A DNA stretch of 64,000 nucleotides from Guptibacillus hwajinpoensis (GCF_005144865.1 NZ_SWFM01000001.1:434001-498000); one strand, 5' to 3'; positions 48,238 to 59,096 are shown, counted from the stretch's first letter. Numbers and translations are program-made. The notes: a model not told the origin generated them from the letters alone.

Positions 48238-48777
48238 CTAAATGGTTTCTACGATAATCTGGTCGTTTGTATAAACACAAATTTCTGAGGCTATTTCCAT
48301 AGATGCTCGCGCAATCTCTTCCGCACTTTTGTTTTCGCTGTATCGTTTAAGTGCTCGACCTGCCGAAAGTGCATAATTAGAGCCTGACCCAATGGAAAGG
48401 ATGCCATCATCAGGCTCAATTACTTCACCTGTTCCAGAAATAAGGAGTAGCTCATCTTTATTCATCACAATAAGCATTGCTTCTAACTTTCTTAGCACAC
48501 GGTCGCTTCGCCATTCTTTAGCAAGTTCTACCGCAGCTCTCTGAAGGTTTCCACCATATTCTTCAAGCTTGCTTTCAAATTTCTCGAATAAGGTAAATGC
48601 ATCTGCTACTGACCCTGCAAATCCTGCAATTACTTTGCCATGGAAAAGTCGTCTAACTTTTTTGGCTGTATGTTTCATTACGACAGCATTTCCGAATGTT
48701 ACCTGGCCATCTCCCGCCATTGCACATTCACCATTATGTCGCACTGCAAAAATTGTCGTTGAATGAAAGTCTCCCAT
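48238..48777 (-). CDS. hslV: HslV (ClpQ/CodW) peptidase subunit
   Basis: The proteolytic core of HslVU, 179 residues with the fold's [19 protein letters not shown] and [18 protein letters not shown]. The start reads [12 protein letters not shown]. The Thr-Thr pair that gives the N-terminal nucleophile in other species sits after five residues. B. subtilis is reported to use an N-terminal Ser instead, and here the residue after Met is Gly. Either a propeptide is removed or the mechanism differs. Confidence 0.94.
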   Translation of the reverse strand: MGDFHSTTIFAVRHNGECAMAGDGQVTFGNAVVMKHTAKKVRRLFHGKVIAGFAGSVADAFTLFEKFESKLEEYGGNLQRAAVELAKEWRSDRVLRKLEAMLIVMNKDELLLISGTGEVIEPDDGILSIGSGSNYALSAGRALKRYSENKSAEEIARASMEIASEICVYTNDQIIVETI

Positions 48778-48797
48778 AAGTTCCTCCTCCCGAGCGA

Positions 48798-49703
48798 TTA
48801 AGCTCTTGGGTGATGGTTCATGTATATCGTTTTCAATCGATCACCTGTAACATGTGTATAAATTTGTGTGCTCGAAAGATTCGAATGCCCTAAAAGTTCT
48901 TGAACTGACCGTAAGTCGGCTCCCTCATTCAGCAAATGTGTTGCGAACGTGTGTCTCATCACATGTGGGCTTATATGTACATGCAATGAAGCGTCTTTGA
49001 CAATCTTATCAAGGATTGTGCGAACACCTCTTGCTGTTACTCTAGCACCTCTAAAGTTCAAAAACAGAGCCTTTGTAGGTTCCTTTGCTGACGAAAGGAG
49101 TTTCGAGCGCCCGTCATCAATATACTCTTTAATTGCATCTATAGCGAAACTACCAATTGGTACGTACCTTTCTTTGCGTCCTTTACCAGTAACAAAGATT
49201 GTACCAATAGCAAAATCAATATCTTCTAAATCAAGCGCTACACATTCACTAACACGAATACCACATCCGTATAGTACTTCGAGCAGTGCCTTGTCTCTCT
49301 GTCCTAGGGGTGTATTTAAATCAGGCGCTTCAAATAATTGACTCAATTCTTGCTCATAGAGAAATTGTGGAAGACGTTTTTCTTGCTTCGGCAGTGAACT
49401 CATTGTAAAAGGGTTTATTTCTACAATGTTTTCCCTTAAAAGAAAGCGATACAAGCTTCTTAACGTCGAGATTTTCCTCGCAGCCGTTTTCCTTGCATAA
49501 CCTCTCTCATGAAGTTCCGTTAAATAAATCCTAACGTCTACATAAGAAACAGCAGCAAGGACATCGATAGTCTGCTGCTTCATAAAAGACTTAAAGTGTT
49601 CAATGTCCTGTAAGTAACCTGAGATCGTATGTGGTGAACAATTTTTTTCAATCTGAAGATATTCAGAAAATGACTGAATATGAGCTTGCTGATTGTTATT
49701 CAT
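48798..49703 (-). CDS. xerC: tyrosine recombinase XerC (CodV)
   Basis: Resolves chromosome dimers with XerD. The 301-residue protein has an N-terminal SAM-like domain and a catalytic domain with Arg in [24 protein letters not shown] (HxxR) and [14 protein letters not shown] (His and Tyr nucleophile). The ATG at 49703 has GAGGTG six bases upstream. That site overlaps the U run of the trmFO terminator. Confidence 0.94.
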   Translation of the reverse strand: MNNNQQAHIQSFSEYLQIEKNCSPHTISGYLQDIEHFKSFMKQQTIDVLAAVSYVDVRIYLTELHERGYARKTAARKISTLRSLYRFLLRENIVEINPFTMSSLPKQEKRLPQFLYEQELSQLFEAPDLNTPLGQRDKALLEVLYGCGIRVSECVALDLEDIDFAIGTIFVTGKGRKERYVPIGSFAIDAIKEYIDDGRSKLLSSAKEPTKALFLNFRGARVTARGVRTILDKIVKDASLHVHISPHVMRHTFATHLLNEGADLRSVQELLGHSNLSSTQIYTHVTGDRLKTIYMNHHPRA

Positions 49704-49714
49704 AGTTATCACCT

Positions 49715-49751
49715 CAAAAGGCTTCTAAATCGTATCACAATCTAGAAGCCT
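49715..49751 (-). terminator. terminator after trmFO
   Basis: A nine-bp stem AGGCTTCTA/TAGAAGCCT with a 15-base loop, followed by TTTTGAGG on the minus strand. The U run is directly part of the xerC ribosome binding region. Confidence 0.78.
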
Positions 49752-49757
49752 AAGCAA
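49729..49757 (-). promoter_or_regulatory. candidate promoter for xerC-hslVU-codY inside the terminator
   Basis: On the minus strand TTGCTT, a 17-base spacer and TACGAT, with TG one base before the -10. The -10 falls in the loop of the trmFO terminator. Confidence 0.45.
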
Positions 49758-49764
49758 TAGAAAT

Positions 49765-51069
49765 TTACAATCTTTTTACAAAATTCTGAATTGTTTCTAA
49801 CGCTCTGTTAGCAATTGTTTCATTGCGCTCTTTCTTACTTTTAATTCGCGTTTCGAGAGGTGGAAACAATCCAAAATTCGCGTTCATCGGTTGGAAGTTA
49901 TCAGGGTTAGCCGTTGTTATATAATTTGCTAGGCTACCAAGCGCTGTTTCTTCAGGAAACACTACAGGCTCTTCGTCAGTCATATACCGAGCTGCATTAA
50001 ACCCAGCAATTAAGCCTGAAGCTGCAGATTCTACATACCCTTCAACGCCTGTCATTTGACCTGCGAAAAACAAGTTCTCTCTTTCCTTGTACTGATAAGT
50101 TGCTTTCAATAGATTCGGAGAATTAATAAACGTGTTTCGATGCATCACACCGTATCGCACAATATCGGCATTTTCAAGGCCTGGTATTAGACGGATCACT
50201 TCTTTTTGCGGACCCCACTTGAGATGTGTTTGAAAACCAACAATGTTATAAAGTGTTCCTGATGCATTGTCTTGTCTTAATTGAACAACTGCATAAGGAC
50301 GCTTTCCTGTTCTCGGATCTTCAAGACCAACTGGTTTAAGTGGACCAAACGTCATTGTTTTCTGTCCTCTTTGAGCCATGACTTCAATCGGCATACAACC
50401 TTCAAAGAAAATCTCTTTTTCAAATTCTTTAAGCGGCACCGTTTCGGCTGAGATAAGCGCTTCATAAAATGTGTTGAACTCTTCTTCTGTCATTGGACAG
50501 TTTAAGTAAGCCGCTTCACCTTTATCATAACGGGACTTTTTATATACCTTATCCATATCAATGCTTTCTGTTTCAATGATAGGCGCAGCTGCATCATAGA
50601 AGTATAAATACTCTTCGCCGCTAAGCGCTTTTAATTGGTCAGATAGGTCCTTTGATGTTAATGGTCCTGTTGCAATGATTGTTGGACCATCAGGGATTTT
50701 TGTACATTCCTCAGAAAAAACAGTCACATTCGGATGGTTTTTCACATTTTCAGTTACTTTAGCTGCGAATTCATGACGATCGACCGCTAGCGCACCGCCA
50801 GCTGGTACCGCACACTCATCCGCAGATTTAATGATAACCGAATCCATCATTCGCATTTCTTCTTTTAATACACCAACAGCGTTTGTTAGTGTATTTGCAC
50901 GTAGCGAGTTACTGCATACAAGCTCAGCAAATTTATCAGTATGATGGGCTGGCGTTTGTTTCTTCGGACGCATCTCATAAAGATGAACATCTACCCCTCG
51001 TTTTGCCAGTTGCCATGCTGCTTCACTTCCAGCTAATCCGGCTCCGATAACCGTAACATGATTACTCAT
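49765..51069 (-). CDS. trmFO: tRNA (uracil-54-C5)-methyltransferase TrmFO
   Basis: A folate- and FAD-dependent enzyme that makes m5U54 in tRNA. The 434-residue protein has [19 protein letters not shown] at 6-24, [17 protein letters not shown] and [16 protein letters not shown], as in B. subtilis TrmFO (Gid). It follows topA by 15 bases. Confidence 0.96.
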   Translation of the reverse strand: MSNHVTVIGAGLAGSEAAWQLAKRGVDVHLYEMRPKKQTPAHHTDKFAELVCSNSLRANTLTNAVGVLKEEMRMMDSVIIKSADECAVPAGGALAVDRHEFAAKVTENVKNHPNVTVFSEECTKIPDGPTIIATGPLTSKDLSDQLKALSGEEYLYFYDAAAPIIETESIDMDKVYKKSRYDKGEAAYLNCPMTEEEFNTFYEALISAETVPLKEFEKEIFFEGCMPIEVMAQRGQKTMTFGPLKPVGLEDPRTGKRPYAVVQLRQDNASGTLYNIVGFQTHLKWGPQKEVIRLIPGLENADIVRYGVMHRNTFINSPNLLKATYQYKERENLFFAGQMTGVEGYVESAASGLIAGFNAARYMTDEEPVVFPEETALGSLANYITTANPDNFQPMNANFGLFPPLETRIKSKKERNETIANRALETIQNFVKRL

Positions 51070-51084
51070 TGCTAAAACTCCTTA

Positions 51085-53157
51085 CTAGTTTTCTTCTTCG
51101 ATGAAATCACAGTTTACACATTTGATCTCTTTTTTCTTCTTCGTCTTCTTCTCAACAAGCAAATCGCCGCATTTAGGACATGGTCGTTTGATTGGCTTAT
51201 CCCAAGATAGGAAATCACATTCTGGGAATCGGTCACAACCATAGAAGAGACGGTTTTTCTTACTCTTACGTTCAACCACGTTACCTTCTTTACATTTAGG
51301 ACAGGTAACTCCAACTTCTTTTAGGATTGGTTTAGTATTTCGGCAGTCAGGGAAGTTCGAGCATGCCATAAATTTACCGTAACGGCCCATTTTAATTACC
51401 ATAGGAGAACCACACTTCTCACAATCTTCCCCAGCAGGCTCGTCTTTGATCTCGACTTCTTTCATTTCTTCTTCAGCAACTTTAAGCCGCTGTTCAAAAT
51501 TTTGATAAAACTCGTTGATGACAGAAATCCATTCTGCATCTCCATCTTCAATTTTGTCAAGATCATTTTCGAGACCGGCGGTAAATTCGATATTAATAAT
51601 GTCCTGGAAAAACTCTAGAATAAGCTCAAGGACTATTTCACCAAGCTCAGTTGGGACAAACTTCTTGTCCTCGAGTGCAACATAGCCTCTCCGCTGGATT
51701 GTATCAAGCGTAGGTGCATAGGTAGATGGACGCCCAATACCGAGTTCTTCCATTGTTTTAACAAGACGCGCTTCAGAATACCTTGGCGGCGGCTGTGTAA
51801 AGTGTTGAGTAGGATCAATATCTGATGAATCAACATTCATACCTTCTTCAAGATCAGGAAGCATCTTATCTTCTTCCTTTTTGTTGTCATCATTGCCCTC
51901 TACATACACTTTCATAAATCCTTTAAACTTTACTTTTGAACCAGTAGCTCTGAAAATCGTACCATTGTTCTCAAGATCGACACTCATCGTATCCATAATA
52001 GCTGGTGCCATTTGACTCGCAACAAAGCGTTCCCAAATCAGCTTATACAATCGCAATTGATCTCGCTTCAAGTATGCCTTCATCTCAGATGGATCACGCA
52101 TCACGGAAGTAGGGCGGACCGCTTCGTGTGCGTCTTGCGATTTACCGGACTGTTTTTTAGCCGCTTTTTTACCAGATAAGTACGTCTCGCCATATTTTCC
52201 TTGGATATATTCTTTTGCTTCATCTTTTGCTGTATCAGAGATTCTAGTTGAATCAGTTCTCATATACGTAATCAAACCGACCGTTCCCTGTTTACCGATC
52301 GCAATTCCTTCATAAAGCTGCTGTGCGAGCATCATGGTTTTTTTTGCACGGAAGTTTAACTTTCGTGCCGCTTCTTGTTGAAGAGAAGAAGTTGTGAATG
52401 GATTAGCAGGATTTCGTTTACGCTCTTTCTTTTGAACAGACTGAATGTTGAACTGATCTCCCTCAATCCGTTTTAAAACATTGTCCACATCTTCTCTTGA
52501 GTGGAGCTCTGTTTTCTTACCATCAATACCATAGAAACCAGCATCGAATTGTTCTCCATCTTTTTCGAAAGAGGCTTTGATTTTCCAGTATTCTTCTGCT
52601 TCAAAGTTCTGGATTTCTTTCTCTCTTTCAATAATGAGACGTACAGCTACCGATTGAACTCGACCAGCACTTAACCCTTTTTTCACTTTCTTCCATAATA
52701 AAGGACTTATGTTGTAACCAACGAGACGATCAAGAACACGACGTGCCTGCTGAGCATCTACAAGGTCCATATTAATCGGTCTAGGTTGTTTAAACGCATC
52801 TTTTACTGCGTCTTTCGTAATTTCATTAAATACTACTCTGCACTCTGCTTGCTCATCAATTTTTAAACTGTGAGCGAGATGCCACGCAATTGCTTCCCCT
52901 TCGCGATCGGGGTCAGCTGCGAGATAGACTTTCTTTGCTTTTTTAGCAGCATCTTTAATTTCTTTCAGTACAGGGCCTTTCCCGCGAATTGTTATATATT
53001 TAGGTGCATAGTTATTCTCCACATCAACGCCCATCTGACTTCTTGGCAGGTCAATGACGTGACCTAATGAGGCTTTCACCTTATATTTCTTCCCTAAATA
53101 TTTTTCAATTGTTTTTGCTTTAGCGGGAGATTCAACAATAACTAGATAATCTGCCAC
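51085..53157 (-). CDS. topA: DNA topoisomerase I
   Basis: Relaxes negative supercoils. The 690-residue protein has a Toprim domain ([14 protein letters not shown] and [14 protein letters not shown]) and the active-site Tyr in [14 protein letters not shown]. Three C-terminal zinc ribbons have the pairs CEKC...C, CPKC...C and CPKC...C. The start is GTG with GGAGG nine bases upstream. It lies between dprA and trmFO. Confidence 0.96.
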   Translation of the reverse strand: MADYLVIVESPAKAKTIEKYLGKKYKVKASLGHVIDLPRSQMGVDVENNYAPKYITIRGKGPVLKEIKDAAKKAKKVYLAADPDREGEAIAWHLAHSLKIDEQAECRVVFNEITKDAVKDAFKQPRPINMDLVDAQQARRVLDRLVGYNISPLLWKKVKKGLSAGRVQSVAVRLIIEREKEIQNFEAEEYWKIKASFEKDGEQFDAGFYGIDGKKTELHSREDVDNVLKRIEGDQFNIQSVQKKERKRNPANPFTTSSLQQEAARKLNFRAKKTMMLAQQLYEGIAIGKQGTVGLITYMRTDSTRISDTAKDEAKEYIQGKYGETYLSGKKAAKKQSGKSQDAHEAVRPTSVMRDPSEMKAYLKRDQLRLYKLIWERFVASQMAPAIMDTMSVDLENNGTIFRATGSKVKFKGFMKVYVEGNDDNKKEEDKMLPDLEEGMNVDSSDIDPTQHFTQPPPRYSEARLVKTMEELGIGRPSTYAPTLDTIQRRGYVALEDKKFVPTELGEIVLELILEFFQDIINIEFTAGLENDLDKIEDGDAEWISVINEFYQNFEQRLKVAEEEMKEVEIKDEPAGEDCEKCGSPMVIKMGRYGKFMACSNFPDCRNTKPILKEVGVTCPKCKEGNVVERKSKKNRLFYGCDRFPECDFLSWDKPIKRPCPKCGDLLVEKKTKKKKEIKCVNCDFIEEEN

Positions 53158-53228
53158 AATACGTTTCCTCCCCCCATTGAGGTATATTTTAAAATCTTCC
53201 TTATTATTAAATAGTCAAAACTCGTTTG

Positions 53229-54125
53229 TCAAATAGTGCTAGTTTGATTTTCGTGAATATTCGGTAATTCGTTCAAAATATCATTCGCTTCCATGACAAG
53301 CTTTGCCCCCTGCTGAATGAGACGATTTGTCCCCTCTGCATGCAGGTCTGTTATTCTTCCAGGTAAGCAAAATACATCACGCCCCTGTTCCATCGCCTGA
53401 TCAGCTGTAATCAACGAACCGCTTCGTTTTCTAGCCTCTACAATCAGTGTTCCAGCAGACAATCCGCTAATGATTCGATTGCGTTCAGGAAACTGATGTT
53501 TTTCAGGTCGACGATCAGGTGGGTATTCTGATAGAAGAAGACCATTTTGAGCAATAATGGATGCTAGCATATTGTTTTCTTTAGGATAGATATGTTTGAA
53601 TCCACTTCCAAGCACGGCAATTGTTCCTGCATGATGATCGAGCGCAAGCTGGTGTGCAAGTGTATCGATTCCGAGCGCAAGACCGCTGACAATTGTCCAC
53701 CCGCTGGATACGATTGGAGTTAAAATATGTTTCATCATCGCCCCTGCATTTGCTGAGTGATACCTAGAGCCAACTACACTTAAAGATTTCTTTTCGTTAA
53801 GAAGCTTTAAGTTCCCTAAACAATAAATCACCCACGGTGCATCATAAATATGCGAAAGTCTTTCAGGGTATGCTTCATCAAACCTTGTTATGGCCCTAAT
53901 ATCGCCTGCTTTAACATGAGTTATTCGCCAAGGTTTTTTTATATGAAGATCTTCATATAATAGACCTGCTAGATTACTTGATAGTCCAAACTGTTTTAAC
54001 TGAGTAGCAGACATATCATATATGCTTTGAAGCGTTGGGTCAAATATGAGAAATGATTGAAGCAGCTTCCAGTCCGTACCTCGACACTGATGCAGCTGTA
54101 TTAACCGGCTTCTAAATGTTATCAA
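53229..54125 (-). CDS. dprA: DNA processing protein DprA (Smf)
   Basis: Loads RecA on incoming single-stranded DNA during transformation. The 298-residue protein has a Rossmann-like core with SVVGSRYHSANAG and VSGLALGIDTLAH. The C-terminal DML1-type wing of longer members seems short. The start is a TTG (AGGAGAGG seven bases upstream). An ATG two bases earlier is in another frame and gives only MFDNI. The usual alignment (RSRLIQLHQCRG near the N-terminus) supports the TTG. Confidence 0.92.
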   Translation of the reverse strand: MITFRSRLIQLHQCRGTDWKLLQSFLIFDPTLQSIYDMSATQLKQFGLSSNLAGLLYEDLHIKKPWRITHVKAGDIRAITRFDEAYPERLSHIYDAPWVIYCLGNLKLLNEKKSLSVVGSRYHSANAGAMMKHILTPIVSSGWTIVSGLALGIDTLAHQLALDHHAGTIAVLGSGFKHIYPKENNMLASIIAQNGLLLSEYPPDRRPEKHQFPERNRIISGLSAGTLIVEARKRSGSLITADQAMEQGRDVFCLPGRITDLHAEGTNRLIQQGAKLVMEANDILNELPNIHENQTSTI

Positions 54126-54184
54126 ACATCGACCTCTCCTATCAGAAACAAAATTTTTGAATGTAATTTGTTATGTATAAGAGA

Positions 54185-54208
54185 AATAGCTCCCGAACGG
54201 GAGCTATT
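54185..54208 (-). terminator. terminator after sucD
   Basis: A ten-bp perfect stem AATAGCTCCC/GGGAGCTATT with a four-base loop, then TTCTCTTATAC on the minus strand. Confidence 0.87.
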
Positions 54209-54212
54209 ACCA

Positions 54213-55121
54213 TTAAGCCTTATGTGTTGTGCACTTCTCAAGTAAACCTTTATTTTCAAGAACAGAGATCAGTGTATCGCCCATAACTGCAGGAGTTGGT
54301 GCGACTTTAATTCCACATGATTCCATTGTTTTGATCTTCTCAGAGGCAGTACCTTTACCGCCAGAAATAATCGCACCAGCATGACCCATGCGCTTTCCTG
54401 GAGGTGCCGTTTGACCACCAATAAATCCAACAACTGGCTTAGTCATGTTTGCTTTAACCCATTCAGCAGCTTCTTCTTCAGCCGTACCGCCAATTTCTCC
54501 GATCATGATTACTGCATACGTATCGTCATCTTCGTTAAAAGCTTTCAATACATCGATGAAGTTTGTTCCATTAACCGGATCTCCACCGATACCGACAGCA
54601 GTAGATTGACCAATACCAGCTTCTGAAAGCTGATGAACGGCTTCATACGTTAATGTACCAGAACGAGAAACTACACCCACGTGACCTTTCTTATGAATAT
54701 AGCCAGGCATAATGCCAATTTTACATTCTTCAGGAGTAATAACACCTGGACAGTTTGGTCCAACAAGGCGTGTTTTCTTCCCTTCCATATAACGACTCAC
54801 TTTAACCATATCGATTACCGGGATTCCCTCAGTAATACAAATAGCAAGGTCCATCTCAGCGTCAACCGCTTCCATGATTGCATCTGCAGCAAAAGCAGGA
54901 GGAACATAGATAACGGAAGCATTTGCGCCAGTCTTTTGAACAGCTTGTTCAACTGTATCAAATACAGGAACGCCTTCAACTTCAGTGCCGCCTTTACCTG
55001 GCGTTACGCCACCAACAATCTTCGTACCATACTCAAGCATTTGCTGTGTATGAAATAAACCAACTGATCCAGTAATACCTTGAACGATGACTTTTGTATC
55101 TTGATTAATGAATACGCTCAT
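54213..55121 (-). CDS. sucD: succinyl-CoA synthetase alpha subunit
   Basis: Second subunit of the TCA-cycle ligase. The 302-residue protein has the CoA-binding [19 protein letters not shown] region at 14-32 and the phospho-His segment [14 protein letters not shown]. It follows sucC by 16 bases and ends at a terminator. Confidence 0.96.
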   Translation of the reverse strand: MSVFINQDTKVIVQGITGSVGLFHTQQMLEYGTKIVGGVTPGKGGTEVEGVPVFDTVEQAVQKTGANASVIYVPPAFAADAIMEAVDAEMDLAICITEGIPVIDMVKVSRYMEGKKTRLVGPNCPGVITPEECKIGIMPGYIHKKGHVGVVSRSGTLTYEAVHQLSEAGIGQSTAVGIGGDPVNGTNFIDVLKAFNEDDDTYAVIMIGEIGGTAEEEAAEWVKANMTKPVVGFIGGQTAPPGKRMGHAGAIISGGKGTASEKIKTMESCGIKVAPTPAVMGDTLISVLENKGLLEKCTTHKA

Positions 55122-55137
55122 TCCTAGTCCCGCCTTT

Positions 55138-56298
55138 CTACTTAACTAATGAAACGATTTTTTCCGCGCCGTCAGCCATAGACTCAGCAGCGGTAATATT
55201 CAATCCTGAATCATTCAGGATTTGCTTTCCTAGATCTACATTTGTTCCTTCAAGACGTACAACAAGTGGAATTTCAAGTCCAACTTGTTTCGTAGCTTCT
55301 ACAACACCTTCAGCGATAACATCACACTTCATAATACCGCCAAAAATATTTACATAGATGCCTTTAACGTTCTTGTCAGAAAGAATAATTTTGAAGGCTT
55401 CTGTAACCTTCTCTGCAGTTGCGCCGCCCCCAACGTCAAGGAAGTTAGCGGGATCGCCGCCGTAATGCTTGATAATATCCATTGTAGCCATAGCAAGGCC
55501 TGCACCATTAACCATGCAACCAATATTACCTTCAAGAGCGATGTAGCTTAGCTCATATTTAGAAGCTTCGATTTCTTTCGTATCTTCCTCGTCAAGATCG
55601 CGAAGTTCAAGAATATCTTTATGACGATAAAGCGCATTCGGATCAAAATTCAACTTTGCATCAAGAGCCATTACATTACCATCACCTGTTGTAACTAGTG
55701 GATTGATTTCTGCAATAGATGCGTCTTTTTCGATAAATACTTTGTATAAACCAAGCATGAATTTCACTGCTTTGTTTACTTGTTTTTTCGGGATATTAAT
55801 ATTGAATGCTAGTCTTCTAGCTTGATAACCTTGAAGACCAACGGCAGGATCGATCACTTCTTTGAAGATTTTCTCAGGACTGTGCTCAGCCACTTCTTCA
55901 ATTTCAGTTCCGCCTTCTTCAGATGCCATCATTACAACACGTGAAGTGACACGGTCTAGAACAAGACCTACGTAATATTCTTTCTCAATATCGCAACCTT
56001 CTTCGATAAGTAAGCGCTTTACTTCTTTACCTTCTGGTCCCGTTTGATGAGTAACGAGCGTTTTTCCGAGAATCTCCTCGGCATATGTACGAACTTCATC
56101 AAGGTTCTTGGCAATCTTAACACCGCCAGCTTTTCCTCGACCACCTGCGTGGATTTGAGCTTTCACAACGTAAACACTGCTGTCTAATTGTTTCGCAACG
56201 TCCACGGCTTCTTTCGCGGAGTATGCGACTTGTCCATTAGGGACTGATACCCCGTAGCTTCTTAGGACTTCTTTTCCTTGATATTCATGGATATTCAT
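55138..56298 (-). CDS. sucC: succinyl-CoA synthetase beta subunit
   Basis: The ATP-grasp subunit, 386 residues. It begins [17 protein letters not shown] and has [16 protein letters not shown] and the [18 protein letters not shown] region. With SucD it interconverts succinyl-CoA and succinate. It is first in the sucCD operon, whose promoter is overlapped by a cre-like site. Confidence 0.96.
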   Translation of the reverse strand: MNIHEYQGKEVLRSYGVSVPNGQVAYSAKEAVDVAKQLDSSVYVVKAQIHAGGRGKAGGVKIAKNLDEVRTYAEEILGKTLVTHQTGPEGKEVKRLLIEEGCDIEKEYYVGLVLDRVTSRVVMMASEEGGTEIEEVAEHSPEKIFKEVIDPAVGLQGYQARRLAFNINIPKKQVNKAVKFMLGLYKVFIEKDASIAEINPLVTTGDGNVMALDAKLNFDPNALYRHKDILELRDLDEEDTKEIEASKYELSYIALEGNIGCMVNGAGLAMATMDIIKHYGGDPANFLDVGGGATAEKVTEAFKIILSDKNVKGIYVNIFGGIMKCDVIAEGVVEATKQVGLEIPLVVRLEGTNVDLGKQILNDSGLNITAAESMADGAEKIVSLVK

Positions 56299-56332
56299 TC
56301 TCTCATCCTCCTATCCTAGTCAATCAAATCTT

Positions 56333-56347
56333 TGACGACGTTTTCAT
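56333..56347 (-). promoter_or_regulatory. cre-like site at the sucC transcription start
   Basis: ATGAAAACGTCGTCA on the minus strand fits the CcpA-site consensus WTGNAANCGNWNNCW with one mismatch. It begins right after the -10, so binding would block RNA polymerase. Catabolite repression of TCA genes through CcpA is established in Bacillus. The site itself is a prediction. Confidence 0.5.
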
Positions 56348-56375
56348 TGTATAGAAAATTCACACCGATTGTCTA
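56348..56375 (-). promoter_or_regulatory. sigma-A promoter for sucCD
   Basis: On the minus strand TAGACA, a 16-base spacer and TATACA (or TACAAT with an 18-base spacer). About 50 bases separate the -10 from the sucC start. Confidence 0.65.
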
Positions 56376-56500
56376 CCCTTTTGCAAAAAGTCACTCTTCT
56401 TTTATTTGAGTAAAGTATTGGAAGCGATTAAATGGTTTTATAAAACTGCTGTTTTTGTAAGCCTCCACAACACCTCACGAATGACTATTGTAATCAAAAA

Positions 56501-56534
56501 AACAGGAAAACGGGTTACCTCCCGTCCTCCTGTT
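56501..56534 (-). terminator. terminator overlapping the small gene at 56515
   Basis: Outer stem AACAGGA/TCCTGTT and inner stem ACGGG/CCCGT, then TTTTTTG on the minus strand. The TAA stop of the 61-residue gene lies in the loop. Confidence 0.8.
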
Positions 56535-56700
56535 CCTCCCTACCTGCTTTTTTCGATTGGGAACTACCTTCCTGCTGCTCTCTCTTTTGATGATCAGTAA
56601 TGGTTAATTCTCTTGCTGCAGCGGGTGTGTAGACACCAAATTCTTCGCCCGCTTCTTCATAAAACGAATTATTTCTTTCTGGATGTCCTGGATCGTTCAC
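56515..56700 (-). CDS. 61-residue acidic/polar protein of unknown function
   Basis: I do not recognise this gene. It starts with GTG, nine bases after AAGGAG, and ends in a terminator loop, so it looks like a real, short gene. The product (61 residues) is highly charged: an N-terminal MNDPGHPERNNSFYEEAGEE and a middle EFGVYTPAAARELT are followed by a Gln/Glu/Lys-rich tail. There is no signal peptide, membrane segment or cysteine. It occupies the place between rnhB and sucC where B. subtilis has ylqG and ylqH, but it does not resemble the FlhB-like YlqH. Confidence 0.65.
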   Translation of the reverse strand: MNDPGHPERNNSFYEEAGEEFGVYTPAAARELTITDHQKREQQEGSSQSKKAGREEQEDGR

Positions 56701-56759
56701 TGCTGATTGCTCCTTCTTTCTGGAATAAGTATAGTATCATCTATTTTCCTGCAATCATA

Positions 56760-57533
56760 CTAAAGCATACCAAGACGATCTCGAACAGGTGCAAAAGACT
56801 TCCGGTGAACTTCAGTAACTCCGTGCTCGTCTAACGCGGCTAAATGCTCTTTCGTTCCATAACCCACGTGGCGATTAAATCCATACTGAGGATACTTTTC
56901 AGCTAATTCTGTCATCATACGATCTCGTGTAACTTTTGCAACAATTGATGCTGCAGCAATGCTAACGCTTCTGGCATCACCTTTTATTACTGATTCTTGT
57001 TTAATTTGAATTGGCAATTCCATTGCGTCCACTAACAACAGATCCGCTTGCACATTTAAACCCTTCACAGCTTTCTGCATCGCTTGTTTCGTTGCCTGAT
57101 AAATGTTTAACTCATCTATTTCGCAAGGACTCATGACACCCACACCAATCGAAATGGCATGTTCATTAATTTCTTCAAATAGCTCATGAAGCTTTGATGT
57201 CGAAAGCTTTTTGGAGTCTTGCAATCCAAGAATAGGAGCCTCAGGGTTTAAGATGACTGCTGAAGCGACTACAGGGCCTGCCAGAGGGCCACGCCCAACC
57301 TCATCGACTCCTGCTATTGATTGGTATCCTTCACTTCTATAGTGAGCTTCAAATACGCTCATATCGAAATGCATGTCAATCAGTTTTTGCTTCTCTTTTT
57401 TTTTCTTTTCTTCTCTTGCAAGTAGTTTCACTACGCCTTTTCGAGTATCCTTTTTAAATTCTTGCCATTCTTCTTCCGAATATCCGCTCTGAATCTTTTC
57501 CCCTATTTCATTAATTGACCATTTCGCTTTCAA
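56760..57533 (-). CDS. rnhB: ribonuclease HII
   Basis: Cleaves RNA in RNA/DNA hybrids. The 257-residue protein has an N-terminal extension of about 70 residues, then AGVDEVGRGPLAGPVVA with the DE pair, LLVDAMELPI, SIAAASIVAKVTRD and GYGTKEHLAAL. The TTG start has GGGAGA close upstream (three bases), so the exact N-terminus is uncertain. Confidence 0.94.
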   Translation of the reverse strand: MKAKWSINEIGEKIQSGYSEEEWQEFKKDTRKGVVKLLAREEKKKKEKQKLIDMHFDMSVFEAHYRSEGYQSIAGVDEVGRGPLAGPVVASAVILNPEAPILGLQDSKKLSTSKLHELFEEINEHAISIGVGVMSPCEIDELNIYQATKQAMQKAVKGLNVQADLLLVDAMELPIQIKQESVIKGDARSVSIAAASIVAKVTRDRMMTELAEKYPQYGFNRHVGYGTKEHLAALDEHGVTEVHRKSFAPVRDRLGML

Positions 57534-57562
57534 ACGTCTCCCACTCTCTTCTATTTCTAATT

Positions 57563-57593
57563 AAAAAAGGCAAGGCACTATTGGCCTTACCTT
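57563..57593 (-). terminator. terminator overlapping the end of rbgA
   Basis: Minus-strand AAGGTAAGGC/GCCTTGCCTT (one G-U pair) with a seven-base loop and TTTTTTAATT. The rbgA TAA stop is in the first arm. Confidence 0.85.
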
Positions 57594-58435
57594 TCGGGCG
57601 TTTCTAGCGTAACATCGCCCAGTTTCCCACTTCGAAGCTCACGAAGAACGGTTTCAGCTGTTTTGTCGTAATCAATCCAACCTCCGCTCATTAAGAAACC
57701 ACGTTTTTTGCCAATTTCATCAAACAGATCAACAACATCTTCAGGAATCGACTCAAGCTTATATCGATCCATTAATCGATCCGGGTAGTGAATGCTAAGA
57801 AATTTAAGAACAAAAACAGAAATATCCTGAAAATCTAGAATTTCATCCTTGATCGCTCCTGTAGCGGCCAATTTATATCCAGTTTGCTGATCTTCAAATT
57901 TAGGCCACAAAATCCCGGGTGTATCAAGAAGGTCCATTTCATCGCCAACTTTAATCCACTGCTGTTTTTTCGTAATACCAGGTCGATCACCTGTTTTCGC
58001 AATCCTTTTTCCAGCTAGTCGATTAATCAGTGTTGATTTACCCACGTTAGGAATTCCAAGGATAAGTGCTCGTACAGCTCGAGGTTTCATACCCTTTTCA
58101 ATCATTCGATCAATCTTATCACTCATAAGCTCTCTTGCAGCCCCAGGTATAGCTTTAACACCTTTGCCTGTTTGAGAATCGATCGGCAGTGCTTTATGAC
58201 CTAGTGATTGAAAATAGCTCTTCCACTCATTCGTTTTCTTATCATCCGCCATATCTGCTTTGTTAAGCAAAATTAGTCTTGGTTTTGAAGAAACGATTTC
58301 ATCAATCATTGGATTACGTGAAGCTAGAGGAATTCTTGCGTCTACTAGTTCAATTACTACATCTATCATCTTAAGCTTTTCGGTAATCTCCCGGCGTGCT
58401 TTTGCCATATGTCCAGGAAACCATTGAATCGTCAT
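57587..58435 (-). CDS. rbgA: ribosome biogenesis GTPase RbgA (YlqF)
   Basis: A circularly permuted GTPase needed for late 50S assembly, 282 residues. It starts [17 protein letters not shown], has NKAD (near 58) before the P-loop [16 protein letters not shown], then [10 protein letters not shown]. It lies between the signal peptidase gene and rnhB as in B. subtilis. Confidence 0.95.
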   Translation of the reverse strand: MTIQWFPGHMAKARREITEKLKMIDVVIELVDARIPLASRNPMIDEIVSSKPRLILLNKADMADDKKTNEWKSYFQSLGHKALPIDSQTGKGVKAIPGAARELMSDKIDRMIEKGMKPRAVRALILGIPNVGKSTLINRLAGKRIAKTGDRPGITKKQQWIKVGDEMDLLDTPGILWPKFEDQQTGYKLAATGAIKDEILDFQDISVFVLKFLSIHYPDRLMDRYKLESIPEDVVDLFDEIGKKRGFLMSGGWIDYDKTAETVLRELRSGKLGDVTLETPER

Positions 58436-58455
58436 ACCATCTCACCCTATTCTTT

Positions 58456-59019
58456 CTATTCCATTACTTGAATATCATTTAGCGGCCAGAAGATCACGCT
58501 CGCTTCCCCTACTACTTTCTCTATTGGAACAAACCCAATTGAACGGCTATCTTTACTGTGCTGACGATTGTCGCCCATCACAAATAGTTGCCCCTCAGGT
58601 ACTGTTGTTTGACCCGTTACTCCTGACAAGTCGAAATCATATGTTAGGTTTCCGTCTAGTAGATCGTTTTTGGACGGTTCAAGGTACGGTTCTTCAATTG
58701 GTTCCCCATTTACATAGAGGGTATCTTGTTTATATTCAACCGTATCTCCAGGTAAGCCGATCACGCGTTTAATATAATCTTTTCCTTCTGGCGCTTCAAA
58801 TACAACAATATCGAAACGCTCAGCATCTCCAATATTATAACTAATTTTATTTACAATCATTCGATCACGGTCCTGGAGCGTCGGCATCATACTTTCACCA
58901 TCGACTACAATTGGAGCAAATATAAAATAGCGTACAGCTCCGGCAAGAATAAATGCAATGACAAGAGCACGGATCCATTCCCATGAGTCTTTTTTCTCAG
59001 CTGATTTAGAGCTATTCAT
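58456..59019 (-). CDS. lepB: type I signal peptidase
   Basis: Removes signal peptides outside the membrane. The 187-residue protein has one N-terminal membrane span (about 17-35), catalytic Ser43 in DGESMMPTL, catalytic Lys84 in YIKRVIGLPGD, and GDNRQHSKDSR. The Sip paralogues cannot be separated by sequence alone. It lies between rplS and rbgA. Confidence 0.92.
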   Translation of the reverse strand: MNSSKSAEKKDSWEWIRALVIAFILAGAVRYFIFAPIVVDGESMMPTLQDRDRMIVNKISYNIGDAERFDIVVFEAPEGKDYIKRVIGLPGDTVEYKQDTLYVNGEPIEEPYLEPSKNDLLDGNLTYDFDLSGVTGQTTVPEGQLFVMGDNRQHSKDSRSIGFVPIEKVVGEASVIFWPLNDIQVME

Positions 59020-59096
59020 GCCCGTTCCTCCTACAAGGTCTTTTTAACTAATTATTTCCCTCAAACATACGCTAAGAAACCTGTATGTACCGCTAT

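Noticed and set aside
54123..54129. ATG start for dprA
   Set aside because: The ATG is out of frame with DprA and meets a stop after five codons. The TTG two bases on is in frame and spaced properly from AGGAGAGG.
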